DNA of 64,000 nucleotides, taken from the NCBI GenBank assembly GCA_965227065.1, contig CBDDFN010000009.1:1-64000 (forward strand), given 5' to 3'. The DNA is from CBDDFN01 sp965227065. Its GTDB lineage: Bacteria > Pseudomonadota > Alphaproteobacteria > SPJN01. Made by a program: the position numbers and the translations under genes. Below, piece by piece: positions 33,688 through 43,222 of the stretch. Numbering within the stretch: position 1 is the stretch's first letter; the number at the start of each line of letters is the position of its first letter. The notes below the pieces were generated by a model. The model did no database searches. It was given only the letters and a program-made list of their open reading frames with translations, and was not told the origin of the DNA.

Positions 33688-34071
33688 ATGTCAGAACCAG
33701 ATCATCAATCAGGGGTGCGCTACGCCGCAAACCCCGCCATGTTCCGCAACAATCCCTTCGGCTTCATTCTGGCCGTGCTGTTGTGCGTGGCCGGCATCGG
33801 CTTTGTCATCCTGCTTTACTGGTACCTCAAGACCAAGGCGACCCATTTTGAAATCGGCGATCGCGAGATTGCCCTGACCGAAGGGCTGTTATCGAAAGAA
33901 CGGACGGAACTGTCCCTGGCGTCCGTCCGCACGGTCAAGGTGCGGCAAAGTTTTTTCCAGCGCCTGTTCGGCGTGGGCAATGTCATGATCTATTCGGCCG
34001 GGGACAAGCCTGAGATTGAAGTCCATGGCTTGCCCGACCCCAACCAGATCCATGAATTGATAGGCCGATGA
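33688..34071 (+). CDS. Membrane protein with bacterial PH (YdbT-like) domain
   Basis: The protein has 127 residues from MSEPDHQSGVRY, preceded by AAAGGTGGGG. There is one hydrophobic segment (GFILAVLLCVAGIGFVILLYWYL) and then a bPH2/YdbT-type domain: THFEIGDREIALTEGLLSKE and TELSLASVRTVKVRQSFFQRLFGVGNVMI, the usual pattern of these membrane-bound PH domains. The function of the family is unclear. The stop overlaps the next start (ATGA), so the two are co-translated. It diverges from groS. Confidence 0.8.
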   Translation: MSEPDHQSGVRYAANPAMFRNNPFGFILAVLLCVAGIGFVILLYWYLKTKATHFEIGDREIALTEGLLSKERTELSLASVRTVKVRQSFFQRLFGVGNVMIYSAGDKPEIEVHGLPDPNQIHELIGR

Positions 34072-34379
34072 GCACAGACCGCGACGATCAAAAGAAAAGC
34101 TGGACGCTGGCACTGCTGATCATGGTGCTTTTGGGCGTGGTCGCCTTTGCGCTGTTTCTGCTGGTCCTGCCGGCCATGGCGGGCTTTATCGATGCCCATC
34201 TTGAACCGGGGCTTGGCCTCAAGGATGCCGCGGTTATCGCTTTTGTCGTCACATTGATCACCCTGGTGGTGATGGCCATCGCGGCGGGTGATGGGTTGCT
34301 GGGTGAGCTTCAATATATGATTGCGGCGATGGGGGCGATGTTCCTGGTGATCTGGGTCATGATCGCCTGGATTTTCTAA
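34068..34379 (+). CDS. Small integral membrane protein, unidentified
   Basis: The protein has 103 residues with three hydrophobic helices: LALLIMVLLGVVAFALFLLV, AAVIAFVVTLITLVVMAIAA and MIAAMGAMFLVIWVMIAWIF. No known domain is recognised. It is coupled to the PH-domain gene and ends 4 bases into the convergent 2,488-residue gene. Confidence 0.65.
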   Translation: MSTDRDDQKKSWTLALLIMVLLGVVAFALFLLVLPAMAGFIDAHLEPGLGLKDAAVIAFVVTLITLVVMAIAAGDGLLGELQYMIAAMGAMFLVIWVMIAWIF

Positions 34380-37300
34380 TTGCCCGAATGGCGCGTCCGA
34401 AACGCGTCGTAAGCCTGATCGAGTTCGGCTTGCGTGCCTTTGTTGCCGATCAGCTCGTGCAGCTTGTTTGAGGTTGCGTAGGCATCGGGCCGGAACGCAA
34501 GCTGTCGGGGGCTGGTGAACACGGTCTGTCCCTTGCGGACCGTGTTGATGGCGTCAAGATCAATCCGCCCGCCAAAATCGCTGACCAGCTGCAAATAATA
34601 TTCCCCCGCTGCCTTGTCGATGGCTTTGCGGTCGCCATTCACGCGGGCCACAATCATTTTCTTCTTGGTTTCCAGATCGGGGTTTGAGATCGCGTTCTGG
34701 AACCGGCGGGCGACCTGGGCGGCGCTTTCATCGGCCGTGCCGGTCATCTTCACCACTCCGCCCGTGTCGAAAATCATCACTTTCCAGGTGTCAGGGGCGC
34801 CGTCGACCGGCACAAAGCCGTAATTGCCGCGATGATTGTCGATCCAGGCCAGCCCTTTTTTGTTGAGCGCACGGGTGGCCCGGTCAAAAGCGATAGCTTG
34901 TCCGGCGGTCATCTTTCCGTCTGGGTTGGCGCGCACCTGCTCATGCGCCCGATGGGGGGTGAAGTCGATGATTTCGACGCGCGCACCCTGATCAATATCA
35001 AGGCCCTGAAAATGCTCGACCCGTGACGAGGAATGCAGTTTGGGGACAAGAACATCATCGCTGTCGAGATCATCGAGAAGCTTGCGGCCGAAATCATCCA
35101 TCACGATTTCGGGCGTGTTGGGATCACCGCGAGAGACGCGCGCCACACGGGGCGGATCACCTTTGAGTTTGAACACTTGATTGAAGCTGCCGCCTTTGGG
35201 CCGCCAGTCAGGATCAATCTCCACGGTGACGGGTTTGCCGGTTGCGGGGTCGCGATACAGGATGGACCGCTCAGGCATGGTATCGGGGCGGCCCGGACTG
35301 CCTACAGACCGCGGGGTGTCGGAGGCGCTTTCGGGCGGGCCGCGGGTCAGGGTGCGCTCCCCCGATGAATTGACCAGCGGCTCATTGGCCGAAGAGGGCG
35401 AGCCATCATCATTCCAGCGGCTGGGCGTTTCGGGCGGGCGATCATTGGTGCCGGGTATGTCGCTGCGCGCGGCAGGCGCGCTTGGTGTCATCTCGGTCGG
35501 GGCGTTGCGGAAATCATCAGAACCCGCTGGTGGTCCTTCGGGCCGGGTCGGCGGCAAGTCGGTCCGGGTGGGCGGCAAATCGCTGCGCGTCGGAGGAAGG
35601 TCGCTGCGCGTCGGTGGCAGATCGCTGCGCGTGCCGGGCAGCCCTGTCTCAGGCTGGGTCGGCAGGTTCCGGAAATCATCAGACCCCGGTGGCGGTCCCT
35701 CAGGCCGGGTGGGCGGCAGCCCCGACCCGCTGGGCGGGGCGCTGTCCATGTCAGTGGGCGCATTGCGGAACGAACTGTCATTTTCAGGATCAACCGGCCG
35801 GGATGAGCCCGTCGCTCCTGACCTGTCGGGCGCAGACCCGCCCTGCCGCGCGCGGAAGGCGTCATAGGCGTCATCCGATCCATCAAGGCCGGAGACTTCA
35901 TGCAGTTTTTTAGCGTTCCAATAGGCGTCGGGCCGGAACTCCAGCTGATCGGCACCGGAGAATATCGGCTTGTCGCCACGCACGGAATTGAGTGCGTCAT
36001 AGTCGACCCGATTGCCGAACTCTTCGCGCAAATGATCGCGATATTGTTTGGCGGAATTATCGCGGAAGCGGCCACCCGCCATTGTGTTGCCCGCTTCAAG
36101 CTCATCAAGCCATTCGCCCTCGGGCGCATTGATGGCTTTCTGGAACCGCCGAGCGGCAGCACTCGCGCTGTCGCCGGCCGCGTCGGTCATTTTAACGATG
36201 CCGCCTGTGTCGAAAATCACGACCTTCCATTTGTCGCCCGCTTCATCGACCGGCACAAAGCCGTAATTGCCCTTGTGATTGTCGATCCACACCAGCCCGC
36301 GCTCATTGAGGTGGCGGCTGGCCTTGTCGAAGGCAATTGCCTGGCCGGGGGTCATCTTCCCGCCGGGCTGGCCTGCCAATTGCTTGGACGCCTTGTAGGG
36401 CGTGTAATCGACAATCTCGATGCGCGCGCCATCAGCGGCGGGGACGCCGTTTGAGTGCTCAACACGGGATGCGCTGTGCCGCTTGGGCGCGTAGACAATA
36501 TCGTCATCGCCGAACTCATCGAGCATCTTGCGCCCGAAATCGTCCATCACAATGGGGGGCGTATCGGGGTTCTCAAACGACACGCGGGCGACGCGCGGCG
36601 GATCGCCTTTGAGCTTGTACACTTGGTTGAAACTGCCCGCTTCGGTCTTGACTGTCGGGTCGAGTTCAACCGTGACCGGCTTCCCGGTTTTCGGGTCGCG
36701 GAACGCCAGGCTCTTGTCGGGCATATTGTCGGGCCGCGGGAAGGATTTCTGCGGGCCTGCGGGCTGCGGCTGCGGCTGCGGTTGGGGTTGAGGTTGAGGT
36801 TGCGCGCCCCGCTGCCCTGGCGGCACGGTAGCCCGTCCATCCTCGGCATCAGGAACGCGCGGCGGAGAGGGCTGCGGTTGCGGCTGGGGTCTGCGGCCAC
36901 TGGGTCCGGGACCAACAGGGGGACGGGTGGGTGTGCCATCCTCGACATCGCCGGGCTGCTTGGGCGGGGCAGGCGCATCATCAGGCTTGGGCGGATTGGG
37001 CCGTGTCGGGGTTTCATCCTCGACATCGCCGGGCTTTTTGGGCGGTTGTTCGGGCGGGTCCTGACCGCGCGGCGGGGTTTCAGGCTTGGGCGCATCGCCA
37101 TCCTCGCCGCGCGGCGGACGCGGCGCATCGCCATCATCGGGGCCCCGCACCGGCGGTTCGGGCGGATTGAGCACATCATCATCAACGGGCCGCTCCCCAT
37201 CCCCGCCCCGGGGGATTTTGGGGCCGCGCGCGCCATCTCCGGCTTCGGCCAACTCATCGCCCAGCCCGCCATAGCGCCGGGCAAACTCGATCTCGCGGTC

Positions 37301-40300
37301 TGAGGGGATGCGCAAGCGGCCTTCAAACGCGCCTGTCTCAAGCATAGTCTGACGGCGCAAAATATCGTCGTAATAGTCAGCAAGCCGGGCCTGATCCGCC
37401 GCTGATAATTTTGAGATTTCGTCCGCGGTGACATCATCAAGCTTCTGGGCGACCTCGCCACCGGCCTCAATGCGGGCGGCCTTGGCGCGTCCCATCTCTT
37501 CATATTGTCCGAGGAAACGAAGGTCTTCTTCCGTCATGGCGCGCGCACCGGTGCGGCGCACCGCATTGGCGCCGCGTTCGGCGATCCCGGCGGCGGCTTC
37601 GCCAAGGCTTGAAGCGCCGCGCACCGCATTGCGGGTGGTCCGAAGCGCGCGGGCTTCCTGCGCCCATTCAAGATAGGCGAGCAGATCGGTGCGCTGGGCC
37701 TGTGTCAGGCCCGACACGGACGCTTCGGTGAGCGTGTCGAGTTGCTTGGCAACCTGGAGACCGCGATTGATTTTCGACAAATGACGCAGCTCGCGCAGGG
37801 ACGAAAAGGCGCCATAGGCAGGCAGCACAAGCCCGACGGCCGCCCAGGTTGCGCTTTGCCGGCCCGCCTTGGCGTCTTCATAGATGGCGGTGCCATAGGT
37901 GGCGGCTGCGCCGCGCGCATAGTCGTAATACTCTTCGGCCGCGTAATAATCGACAATGCCCTTGGTGCCGTAATAGGCCGCATCGATAATGTCGGCGGCG
38001 GCGTTTGCGTATGCTGCGGCCCCGAGGAAACCCGCAGCCGACAGCCCAAAGGCGGCCACAGCCCCGGTGGCGGCCAGCGCCATGGCTTTATAGGCGTCAT
38101 CGATGGCCGCATATTGTTTCAGCGCGCGCAGATCATTGCCGACCACATAAAGGCTTGTCACATAGCCGCGCGCTTCAGTGTCGGGTACCCAATAGCGTTG
38201 GCCACCTGAGATCTCAGGCTTCATCAGCCGGGGCAGGATGCGGGCGACAATGGTGGGGGCGCGGTAACCGGCGAGCACCAAAAGCTCGGCCAGATCACAA
38301 TTCTTGGCCCCAATGGCACGGCGTACCGACACGACAATATCATGAATATAGGTGTTCATCGCCCGCCGGATCAGGTTGAGGTGGACCTGTTCGGCTTCGG
38401 CCCGGCTTTTGCCGATGGAAATGGCGAGATCGTCGAGATCGAGCAGATTTTCCGCTGCGATCTCCTTGTCGTCATACTCAAACCGGCCCGCTTTCCAGAA
38501 TGCGTCGGACGCGCCGTCTGAGGACTGACCCAGGGCGAGAAATTTTTTCAACTTTTCTTCATTGGCGCGCTGGGCGCGATAGCTGTCCATCGCCTCGCGG
38601 CTGGCGGCGACAAATTCATCGCGGATCAGCAGCGCGGCGGCGTGATCGCCCAGCTTGAACTGCACATTGCGAGAGCTGAGCTCGGTCAGGATGAAACGCG
38701 AATAGCCGGTCACATCCTGATTGGCGCGTTCGGGTGGATTGGCACCGTAGCAGCTTTTGGCGCGTTCAAGTGCAGAGCGCCAATGCTCACCCATCGCATC
38801 AAGCGCGCCATAGGCGGTCAGTTTTGCTTCGCCGGGAACAAAGGCGCGGGGGTCTTTTTGTTGCTTGGCGGTGAAGGTCACACCGGCTTCATTGTCGGTG
38901 GAGTTGATCGGGGCGACATTAATCGGGATCGCATTCGGGGCCGGTGGCGGGCGGCTCGCCGTGCCGAGATCACCGCGATACAGGTGGATGGGAGGGGAGC
39001 GCCAGATGCGTTTCTTCGCGCCCTGACGCGCCGCCTCCTCGTCGAGCAGCGTCAATTCCACGGCGGTCTTGGAACCGGCGGGGTGGGTGATTTCGAATGA
39101 GAGCGGGTCTTCAAGCTTGAGATCGGTTTCCAACATCACTTCGAGATGGACGATGTCGACATCCATCGCAATGTCGGTGGGAATGCCGTCAATGGGCGGG
39201 GTATCGACAAAATAGGCGCGGCCAACCGCATCGGCGAAACTCAGCAGCCAGGCACCGGGCGCGCCATTGACCGACAACAAGGCAAGACCGGGCTCGCTGT
39301 CTTTGGTAAAGCTTGCCTCGACCATCAGCATGTCGACGCTGTCGGGGTCTTCTATCTCGGCTTTTTTGAGCGCGACTTTCAAATCATCGGGATCAATTTC
39401 ATTTTTGAACCGCGGCCGGTCATAGGTGATGCCATCTGTCATGCTTTTGATGATCACCGCATCGCCATAGGTCGCGGGCAGACCCTCGCCCCAGATGAAG
39501 ACCTTGCGCTTGGTGGATGAGCCGCGATCCTTGTTGCGCCCGAACGGATAGAAAGCCCGCGTCGGCGGGGTGCTGTCGGTCTGGTCCTCAACCGTCACAG
39601 CCCCTTGAATTTTGAGTTTCCGGGTCCAGCTTTGCTGACCCTGCCGGCCGATATCGCCATCCACTTTCCTTATGTCGGCGGAGCCCGCGAGTTTGCCTTC
39701 GGCGCGCTTGGACATGTGCACATCCAACCGCTCCTCCGGCGAAGGCGTCAGGTCCACACTGACGGGCAGCCGGTCGCGGTCGTAGGTAAAGCGAGCGGTA
39801 CGCGTGAGGGTGGGCATGTATAGCACCTGGCCTTCACGGTGGGGCTTGCGGCCTGAACTGTCGGGCGACCCGGCTGAGAGTTTGCGCACGCGCTCAAAAT
39901 TCAGCAGCAGGAAGTCACCCGAGTCTGCGGCGCGCACTTCCTGTGTTTCATAGAGCAGCAGGCCGCCTTCACCGGCCAGCGCAAGGCTCGCTTTCTTGCC
40001 GTCCTTGGCGACCTGGGCAAAGCCGATATAGGTTTTGCCGTCTTCAAATTTGTGAGCGACGTTCCATTCGCCGGCAAAATATTTCGCGACCGCCTTGTCG
40101 GATTTTTCAGTGTCATGCTGCCAGTCGCGCCGTTCGGCCTCCAGCATGGTGTCGGGGACATATTCTTTCTTGTTGTAGAGCCCCTCAATGTCGGGCCGGT
40201 TCACATATTGACGGGACCGGGCATAAAGCACGCGCGAGCGGTAAATTTTAAAGTTGAGTTCGCCGTCTTCATCCTTGGGGCTGAGATAGACGGTCTGGTC

Positions 40301-41842
40301 GGGGAAATCGTCGATCTTGAGGACAACATCCTTGATCTCATCGGGGGCTTCTTCAAATTCGACTTCGACCCGGAAGGGTTCATTGTGGCGCAAGACATCA
40401 ACTGAGGCACCGTCCAGATCGACCAGCCGGACGGTGGCGCCCGAACCCCGCCACTGGAAGCTTAACGGGCGGTTCCACGGGGTGTGAATTCCTGAAATTG
40501 TCTGCCAGGTCGGGGAATAGGTGACTTTGAGGCGCCACCAGGTTCCGCCCAGCTTGACCGACTTGCGGCGCGGATCGTAGGTCGTTTTCAGCTCAATCCA
40601 TTCGGGCGCCTGATAGTTGGCAATGATGCCGTTGATCACCCATTGGGGCAGATCATCAATGTCGCGCACATCGCGCAGGGTGCGCCGGGCGGTGACCCGT
40701 TCGCCATCGAAATAGGCGCGGTCATAGACAAAGCGGTAGCCGTTTTTCTGAATGACCTCGACGGTGATCGGACGGCGCTCCACCTGCCGGCCCTGTTCGC
40801 GCAGCGGATCATGCTGGTCAACGGGGGCGGGGGCCAACTCGCTTTTGAGCTGGTCGAGCTCACTTTGCAGCGGAGCGATTTTTTCGGCCAGTGCGGCCTG
40901 GCTGCGTTCCCGGTCATAGCGGAAGGGCTCATCAAGACGTTTGAGGCGGCCTTCCTGAATGACCTCGCCGCCACCGGGCGCAACCCAGACATGGATCTGG
41001 GTGCGGCGCGCCTCATTGATCTGGCTTTGCAGCTCTTCAATGCGGGCGCGTTTGCGCTCCGTGTCATTTTCGGGCGCCGCTTCGGGATTTTCGCTGTCAC
41101 GAATGATCCAGCTATTGCCGTCCTGATCAATCCATGTGCCAAACACAAGCTGGGCGGTGCGCGCCCTTTGTTCGGGCGTCACCTCGGTCACAGGCTCAGG
41201 GTCCGGCGCGGCGTTAAAGGCGACAGTGCCGTCTTCGGATAGTTTTGCGCTGGTCGCGCCATGCAGCACCACATCGCCCATCTCATCGCCGAGATCGGCG
41301 GTCAGCGTCATGTCGCCGGTGGCGGGCACCCAGTCAATGCCGAGTTCCTCGCCGTCATCGCCGGTCTTGATGCGGTACTGGGTTTGCAGATCCTTGAACG
41401 CATCGGCGGCGGCAGAGGTGTAACCTTGCAAAGCCTGATCAACCGCGGCGGCACTGTCGGGGCGGCCGGCCTTTTTGAGTGCAGCTTGCGCGGCCGCGCG
41501 CCGGGCGGCGTCATCAAGGGCGGTCATGACCGCTTCGAGTGTCTGGCGATCATCCGCCTTTTCGGGGTCAAGCCCGAAGGGCGCGGCCAGCGGGCCTAGA
41601 TCAACTTTGGCCGATGGCGCCTCAGACGCGAAATTCTTGATCCGCGCCTTGCGGATCGTGTCTTCAAGTTTGGCGCGTTTGGCAGGGTCTTTGATCGATT
41701 TGTAGTCGCTGTCGTCGATTGAGCCGAGCAAGTCCTTGGTCAGGCTGACCAGCCCCTTGGACAATTGTTCAGCCTGCGCCGGGGCTGCGGCAAGGCACAG
41801 CCCCAGGGCGAAAGCAGGAAGAAAGGCCCGAGCGTGTCTCAT
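34376..41842 (-). CDS. Giant exported protein with two protein-kinase-like modules
   Basis: The protein has 2,488 residues and is unrecognised as a whole. Signal peptide 1-24 (cleavage after PAQA). Residues 25-1240 are soluble, mixed alpha/beta, with coiled-coil stretches near 267-345. Hydrophobic blocks lie at about 1254-1290 and 1331-1350. A Pro-rich linker (about 1554-1701) includes PQ repeats. Module 1 (about 1702-1996) has GSFNQVYKLK (1736), WIDNHKGNYGF (Asp1854) and VIFDTGGIVK (Asp1878). A second linker (1997-2185) has LPPTRSD repeats. Module 2 (about 2186-2488) has GSFNQVFKLK (2218), WIDNHRGNYGF (Asp2335) and MIFDTGGVVK (Asp2359). D-x-H-x-G-N and x-F-D-x-G-G, 24 residues apart, match the catalytic and metal-binding loops of aminoglycoside phosphotransferase-like kinases. 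No clear beta-3 Lys is seen. The gene lies 21 bases after the VWA gene on the same strand. Confidence 0.85.
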   Translation of the reverse strand: MRHARAFLPAFALGLCLAAAPAQAEQLSKGLVSLTKDLLGSIDDSDYKSIKDPAKRAKLEDTIRKARIKNFASEAPSAKVDLGPLAAPFGLDPEKADDRQTLEAVMTALDDAARRAAAQAALKKAGRPDSAAAVDQALQGYTSAAADAFKDLQTQYRIKTGDDGEELGIDWVPATGDMTLTADLGDEMGDVVLHGATSAKLSEDGTVAFNAAPDPEPVTEVTPEQRARTAQLVFGTWIDQDGNSWIIRDSENPEAAPENDTERKRARIEELQSQINEARRTQIHVWVAPGGGEVIQEGRLKRLDEPFRYDRERSQAALAEKIAPLQSELDQLKSELAPAPVDQHDPLREQGRQVERRPITVEVIQKNGYRFVYDRAYFDGERVTARRTLRDVRDIDDLPQWVINGIIANYQAPEWIELKTTYDPRRKSVKLGGTWWRLKVTYSPTWQTISGIHTPWNRPLSFQWRGSGATVRLVDLDGASVDVLRHNEPFRVEVEFEEAPDEIKDVVLKIDDFPDQTVYLSPKDEDGELNFKIYRSRVLYARSRQYVNRPDIEGLYNKKEYVPDTMLEAERRDWQHDTEKSDKAVAKYFAGEWNVAHKFEDGKTYIGFAQVAKDGKKASLALAGEGGLLLYETQEVRAADSGDFLLLNFERVRKLSAGSPDSSGRKPHREGQVLYMPTLTRTARFTYDRDRLPVSVDLTPSPEERLDVHMSKRAEGKLAGSADIRKVDGDIGRQGQQSWTRKLKIQGAVTVEDQTDSTPPTRAFYPFGRNKDRGSSTKRKVFIWGEGLPATYGDAVIIKSMTDGITYDRPRFKNEIDPDDLKVALKKAEIEDPDSVDMLMVEASFTKDSEPGLALLSVNGAPGAWLLSFADAVGRAYFVDTPPIDGIPTDIAMDVDIVHLEVMLETDLKLEDPLSFEITHPAGSKTAVELTLLDEEAARQGAKKRIWRSPPIHLYRGDLGTASRPPPAPNAIPINVAPINSTDNEAGVTFTAKQQKDPRAFVPGEAKLTAYGALDAMGEHWRSALERAKSCYGANPPERANQDVTGYSRFILTELSSRNVQFKLGDHAAALLIRDEFVAASREAMDSYRAQRANEEKLKKFLALGQSSDGASDAFWKAGRFEYDDKEIAAENLLDLDDLAISIGKSRAEAEQVHLNLIRRAMNTYIHDIVVSVRRAIGAKNCDLAELLVLAGYRAPTIVARILPRLMKPEISGGQRYWVPDTEARGYVTSLYVVGNDLRALKQYAAIDDAYKAMALAATGAVAAFGLSAAGFLGAAAYANAAADIIDAAYYGTKGIVDYYAAEEYYDYARGAAATYGTAIYEDAKAGRQSATWAAVGLVLPAYGAFSSLRELRHLSKINRGLQVAKQLDTLTEASVSGLTQAQRTDLLAYLEWAQEARALRTTRNAVRGASSLGEAAAGIAERGANAVRRTGARAMTEEDLRFLGQYEEMGRAKAARIEAGGEVAQKLDDVTADEISKLSAADQARLADYYDDILRRQTMLETGAFEGRLRIPSDREIEFARRYGGLGDELAEAGDGARGPKIPRGGDGERPVDDDVLNPPEPPVRGPDDGDAPRPPRGEDGDAPKPETPPRGQDPPEQPPKKPGDVEDETPTRPNPPKPDDAPAPPKQPGDVEDGTPTRPPVGPGPSGRRPQPQPQPSPPRVPDAEDGRATVPPGQRGAQPQPQPQPQPQPQPAGPQKSFPRPDNMPDKSLAFRDPKTGKPVTVELDPTVKTEAGSFNQVYKLKGDPPRVARVSFENPDTPPIVMDDFGRKMLDEFGDDDIVYAPKRHSASRVEHSNGVPAADGARIEIVDYTPYKASKQLAGQPGGKMTPGQAIAFDKASRHLNERGLVWIDNHKGNYGFVPVDEAGDKWKVVIFDTGGIVKMTDAAGDSASAAARRFQKAINAPEGEWLDELEAGNTMAGGRFRDNSAKQYRDHLREEFGNRVDYDALNSVRGDKPIFSGADQLEFRPDAYWNAKKLHEVSGLDGSDDAYDAFRARQGGSAPDRSGATGSSRPVDPENDSSFRNAPTDMDSAPPSGSGLPPTRPEGPPPGSDDFRNLPTQPETGLPGTRSDLPPTRSDLPPTRSDLPPTRTDLPPTRPEGPPAGSDDFRNAPTEMTPSAPAARSDIPGTNDRPPETPSRWNDDGSPSSANEPLVNSSGERTLTRGPPESASDTPRSVGSPGRPDTMPERSILYRDPATGKPVTVEIDPDWRPKGGSFNQVFKLKGDPPRVARVSRGDPNTPEIVMDDFGRKLLDDLDSDDVLVPKLHSSSRVEHFQGLDIDQGARVEIIDFTPHRAHEQVRANPDGKMTAGQAIAFDRATRALNKKGLAWIDNHRGNYGFVPVDGAPDTWKVMIFDTGGVVKMTGTADESAAQVARRFQNAISNPDLETKKKMIVARVNGDRKAIDKAAGEYYLQLVSDFGGRIDLDAINTVRKGQTVFTSPRQLAFRPDAYATSNKLHELIGNKGTQAELDQAYDAFRTRHSGN

Positions 41843-41863
41843 GTCCGGGCCTCCCTTTGTCTC

Positions 41864-43222
41864 TTACTCGTTGACCTCAAAAATCTCGATCTTGTCGATC
41901 ATGACGAGAACCTCGCCTCCCTTCTTGCTGTATTTGGCAATGCCGAAGGCCAATCCGCCGGGTGAACGCAGGCTGGTCAAAGGCTCGGTGGCATAGACGC
42001 GCGGATTGCCGTCCTTGCCGACTTCGCCTTCGATGGCCATGGTCGTGTGGTAGGACCGGCCGCGTTTGTGAAGCGTAATGACGGTTTTGTTGGTCTCAAA
42101 GCTTTTGCGCCATTCAGCGAACGGGGCCGAATCGAGGCCATCGCACGAGCCGCTTCCCCGGACATTGGCCTTGAAAGTGGTTTCATTGCCGCCCGCGCGC
42201 TTGATCGTATAGAGCAGTCCGCCATTACAATTGCAGCAGCCTGAATAGGTGTTGAACGTGCTGGCAAGCAGATTGTCCTGATCGGTTCTGAGACCCAGCC
42301 AGACGAGATCGGTGCCGGTGGCAAGCTCGCCGGTAAAGGTCATCTCAATATCCCAATCGCCTTTGGGCAGTTCCTGATTGAAGGTGAACAGGTTCTGCGT
42401 CGTGTCATGCCGCCAATTGGCTTCAGGCGCATTGGCGAGGATCAAGAGCGACCCGTCTTCGACAATGTAAGCATCGGGATTGGGATTGTTGACGGTCCAG
42501 TCGCCGGACAGTTCACCGGCGTCGAACTCTTCAACATAGACGCTTTGCTTGGCAGGCTTGACCGGTTCGGGCTCAGGCTCCGGTGCGGGTTCGGCTTGCG
42601 CAACCTTGACGGCTTGTGACACGGCATCATTGAAGCCTTCAGTGCTGTTGGCCGCAAAATACTGGCCATTGCCTTTTTCCGCGATGCATTCGAGCTGGGC
42701 GCGGTCTTCTTCGGAAATGTCGAAGCCAACCACATGCACTTTCACATCAACGCCCGATTTGGCGAGGGTTTCAGCCACGGCGCAGGGATCACCGTCACAG
42801 GTTTCGATGCCGTCGGAAATCAACACGACCGAGCGTTGGGTGGTGTCTTCTGAAAAGGCAGCAGCACTTTGTTGCAGCGCGTTGGCAATCGGCGTCTTGC
42901 CGGTCGGGGTCAGGCTGTCGAGCGATTTTTTGAGCGCAGCAAGCTTGATCGGGCCCACCGGCTGCATCAGCTCAACATCCTTGCAATCATCTTTCTGGCG
43001 ATGGCCATACGCCATCAGGCCGACATTGGAATCAACGGGGATTTCGGTGAGCAGCTTGTCGAGCGTTGACTTCGCCGTTTCAATTTTGGCTGTCCCGGCG
43101 ATCTGACCCCACATGGAGTTAGACGCATCAACAATGAACAACAGATTGGTGGCAGCGTTTGCCCCCGTGACGGCAAAACTTGCAGCGGCGCCAATCACAG
43201 CGCCTTTGAGCCAGGCTTTCAT
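41864..43222 (-). CDS. Secreted VWA-domain protein with C-terminal lectin-like domain
   Basis: The protein has 452 residues. The signal peptide ends near TGANA. A von Willebrand factor A domain (about 25-215) has a complete MIDAS: DASNS (Asp32, Ser34, Ser36), the Thr of TPTGKTPI and the Asp of LISDGIETC, so it should bind a divalent metal and a ligand. A short linker rich in Pro and Glu (PAPEPEPEPVKP) leads to a second domain (about 235-452) that resembles DUF1349/concanavalin-like sandwich folds (VEEFDAGELSGDWTVNN, then DWDIEMTFTG). The Cys-rich SGCCNCNGG suggests disulfides. It is the first gene of the operon with the 2,488-residue protein (21-base gap), so the two probably act together at the cell envelope. 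Confidence 0.88.
   Translation of the reverse strand: MKAWLKGAVIGAAASFAVTGANAATNLLFIVDASNSMWGQIAGTAKIETAKSTLDKLLTEIPVDSNVGLMAYGHRQKDDCKDVELMQPVGPIKLAALKKSLDSLTPTGKTPIANALQQSAAAFSEDTTQRSVVLISDGIETCDGDPCAVAETLAKSGVDVKVHVVGFDISEEDRAQLECIAEKGNGQYFAANSTEGFNDAVSQAVKVAQAEPAPEPEPEPVKPAKQSVYVEEFDAGELSGDWTVNNPNPDAYIVEDGSLLILANAPEANWRHDTTQNLFTFNQELPKGDWDIEMTFTGELATGTDLVWLGLRTDQDNLLASTFNTYSGCCNCNGGLLYTIKRAGGNETTFKANVRGSGSCDGLDSAPFAEWRKSFETNKTVITLHKRGRSYHTTMAIEGEVGKDGNPRVYATEPLTSLRSPGGLAFGIAKYSKKGGEVLVMIDKIEIFEVNE

Noticed and set aside
34600..41700. Long plus-strand open frames inside the giant gene (for example 35181-35867 and 36455-37303)
   Set aside because: They are rich in Arg/Gly/Leu shadows of the opposite-strand codons, lack ribosome-binding sites, and the minus frame is open for 7.5 kb with signal peptide and motifs.
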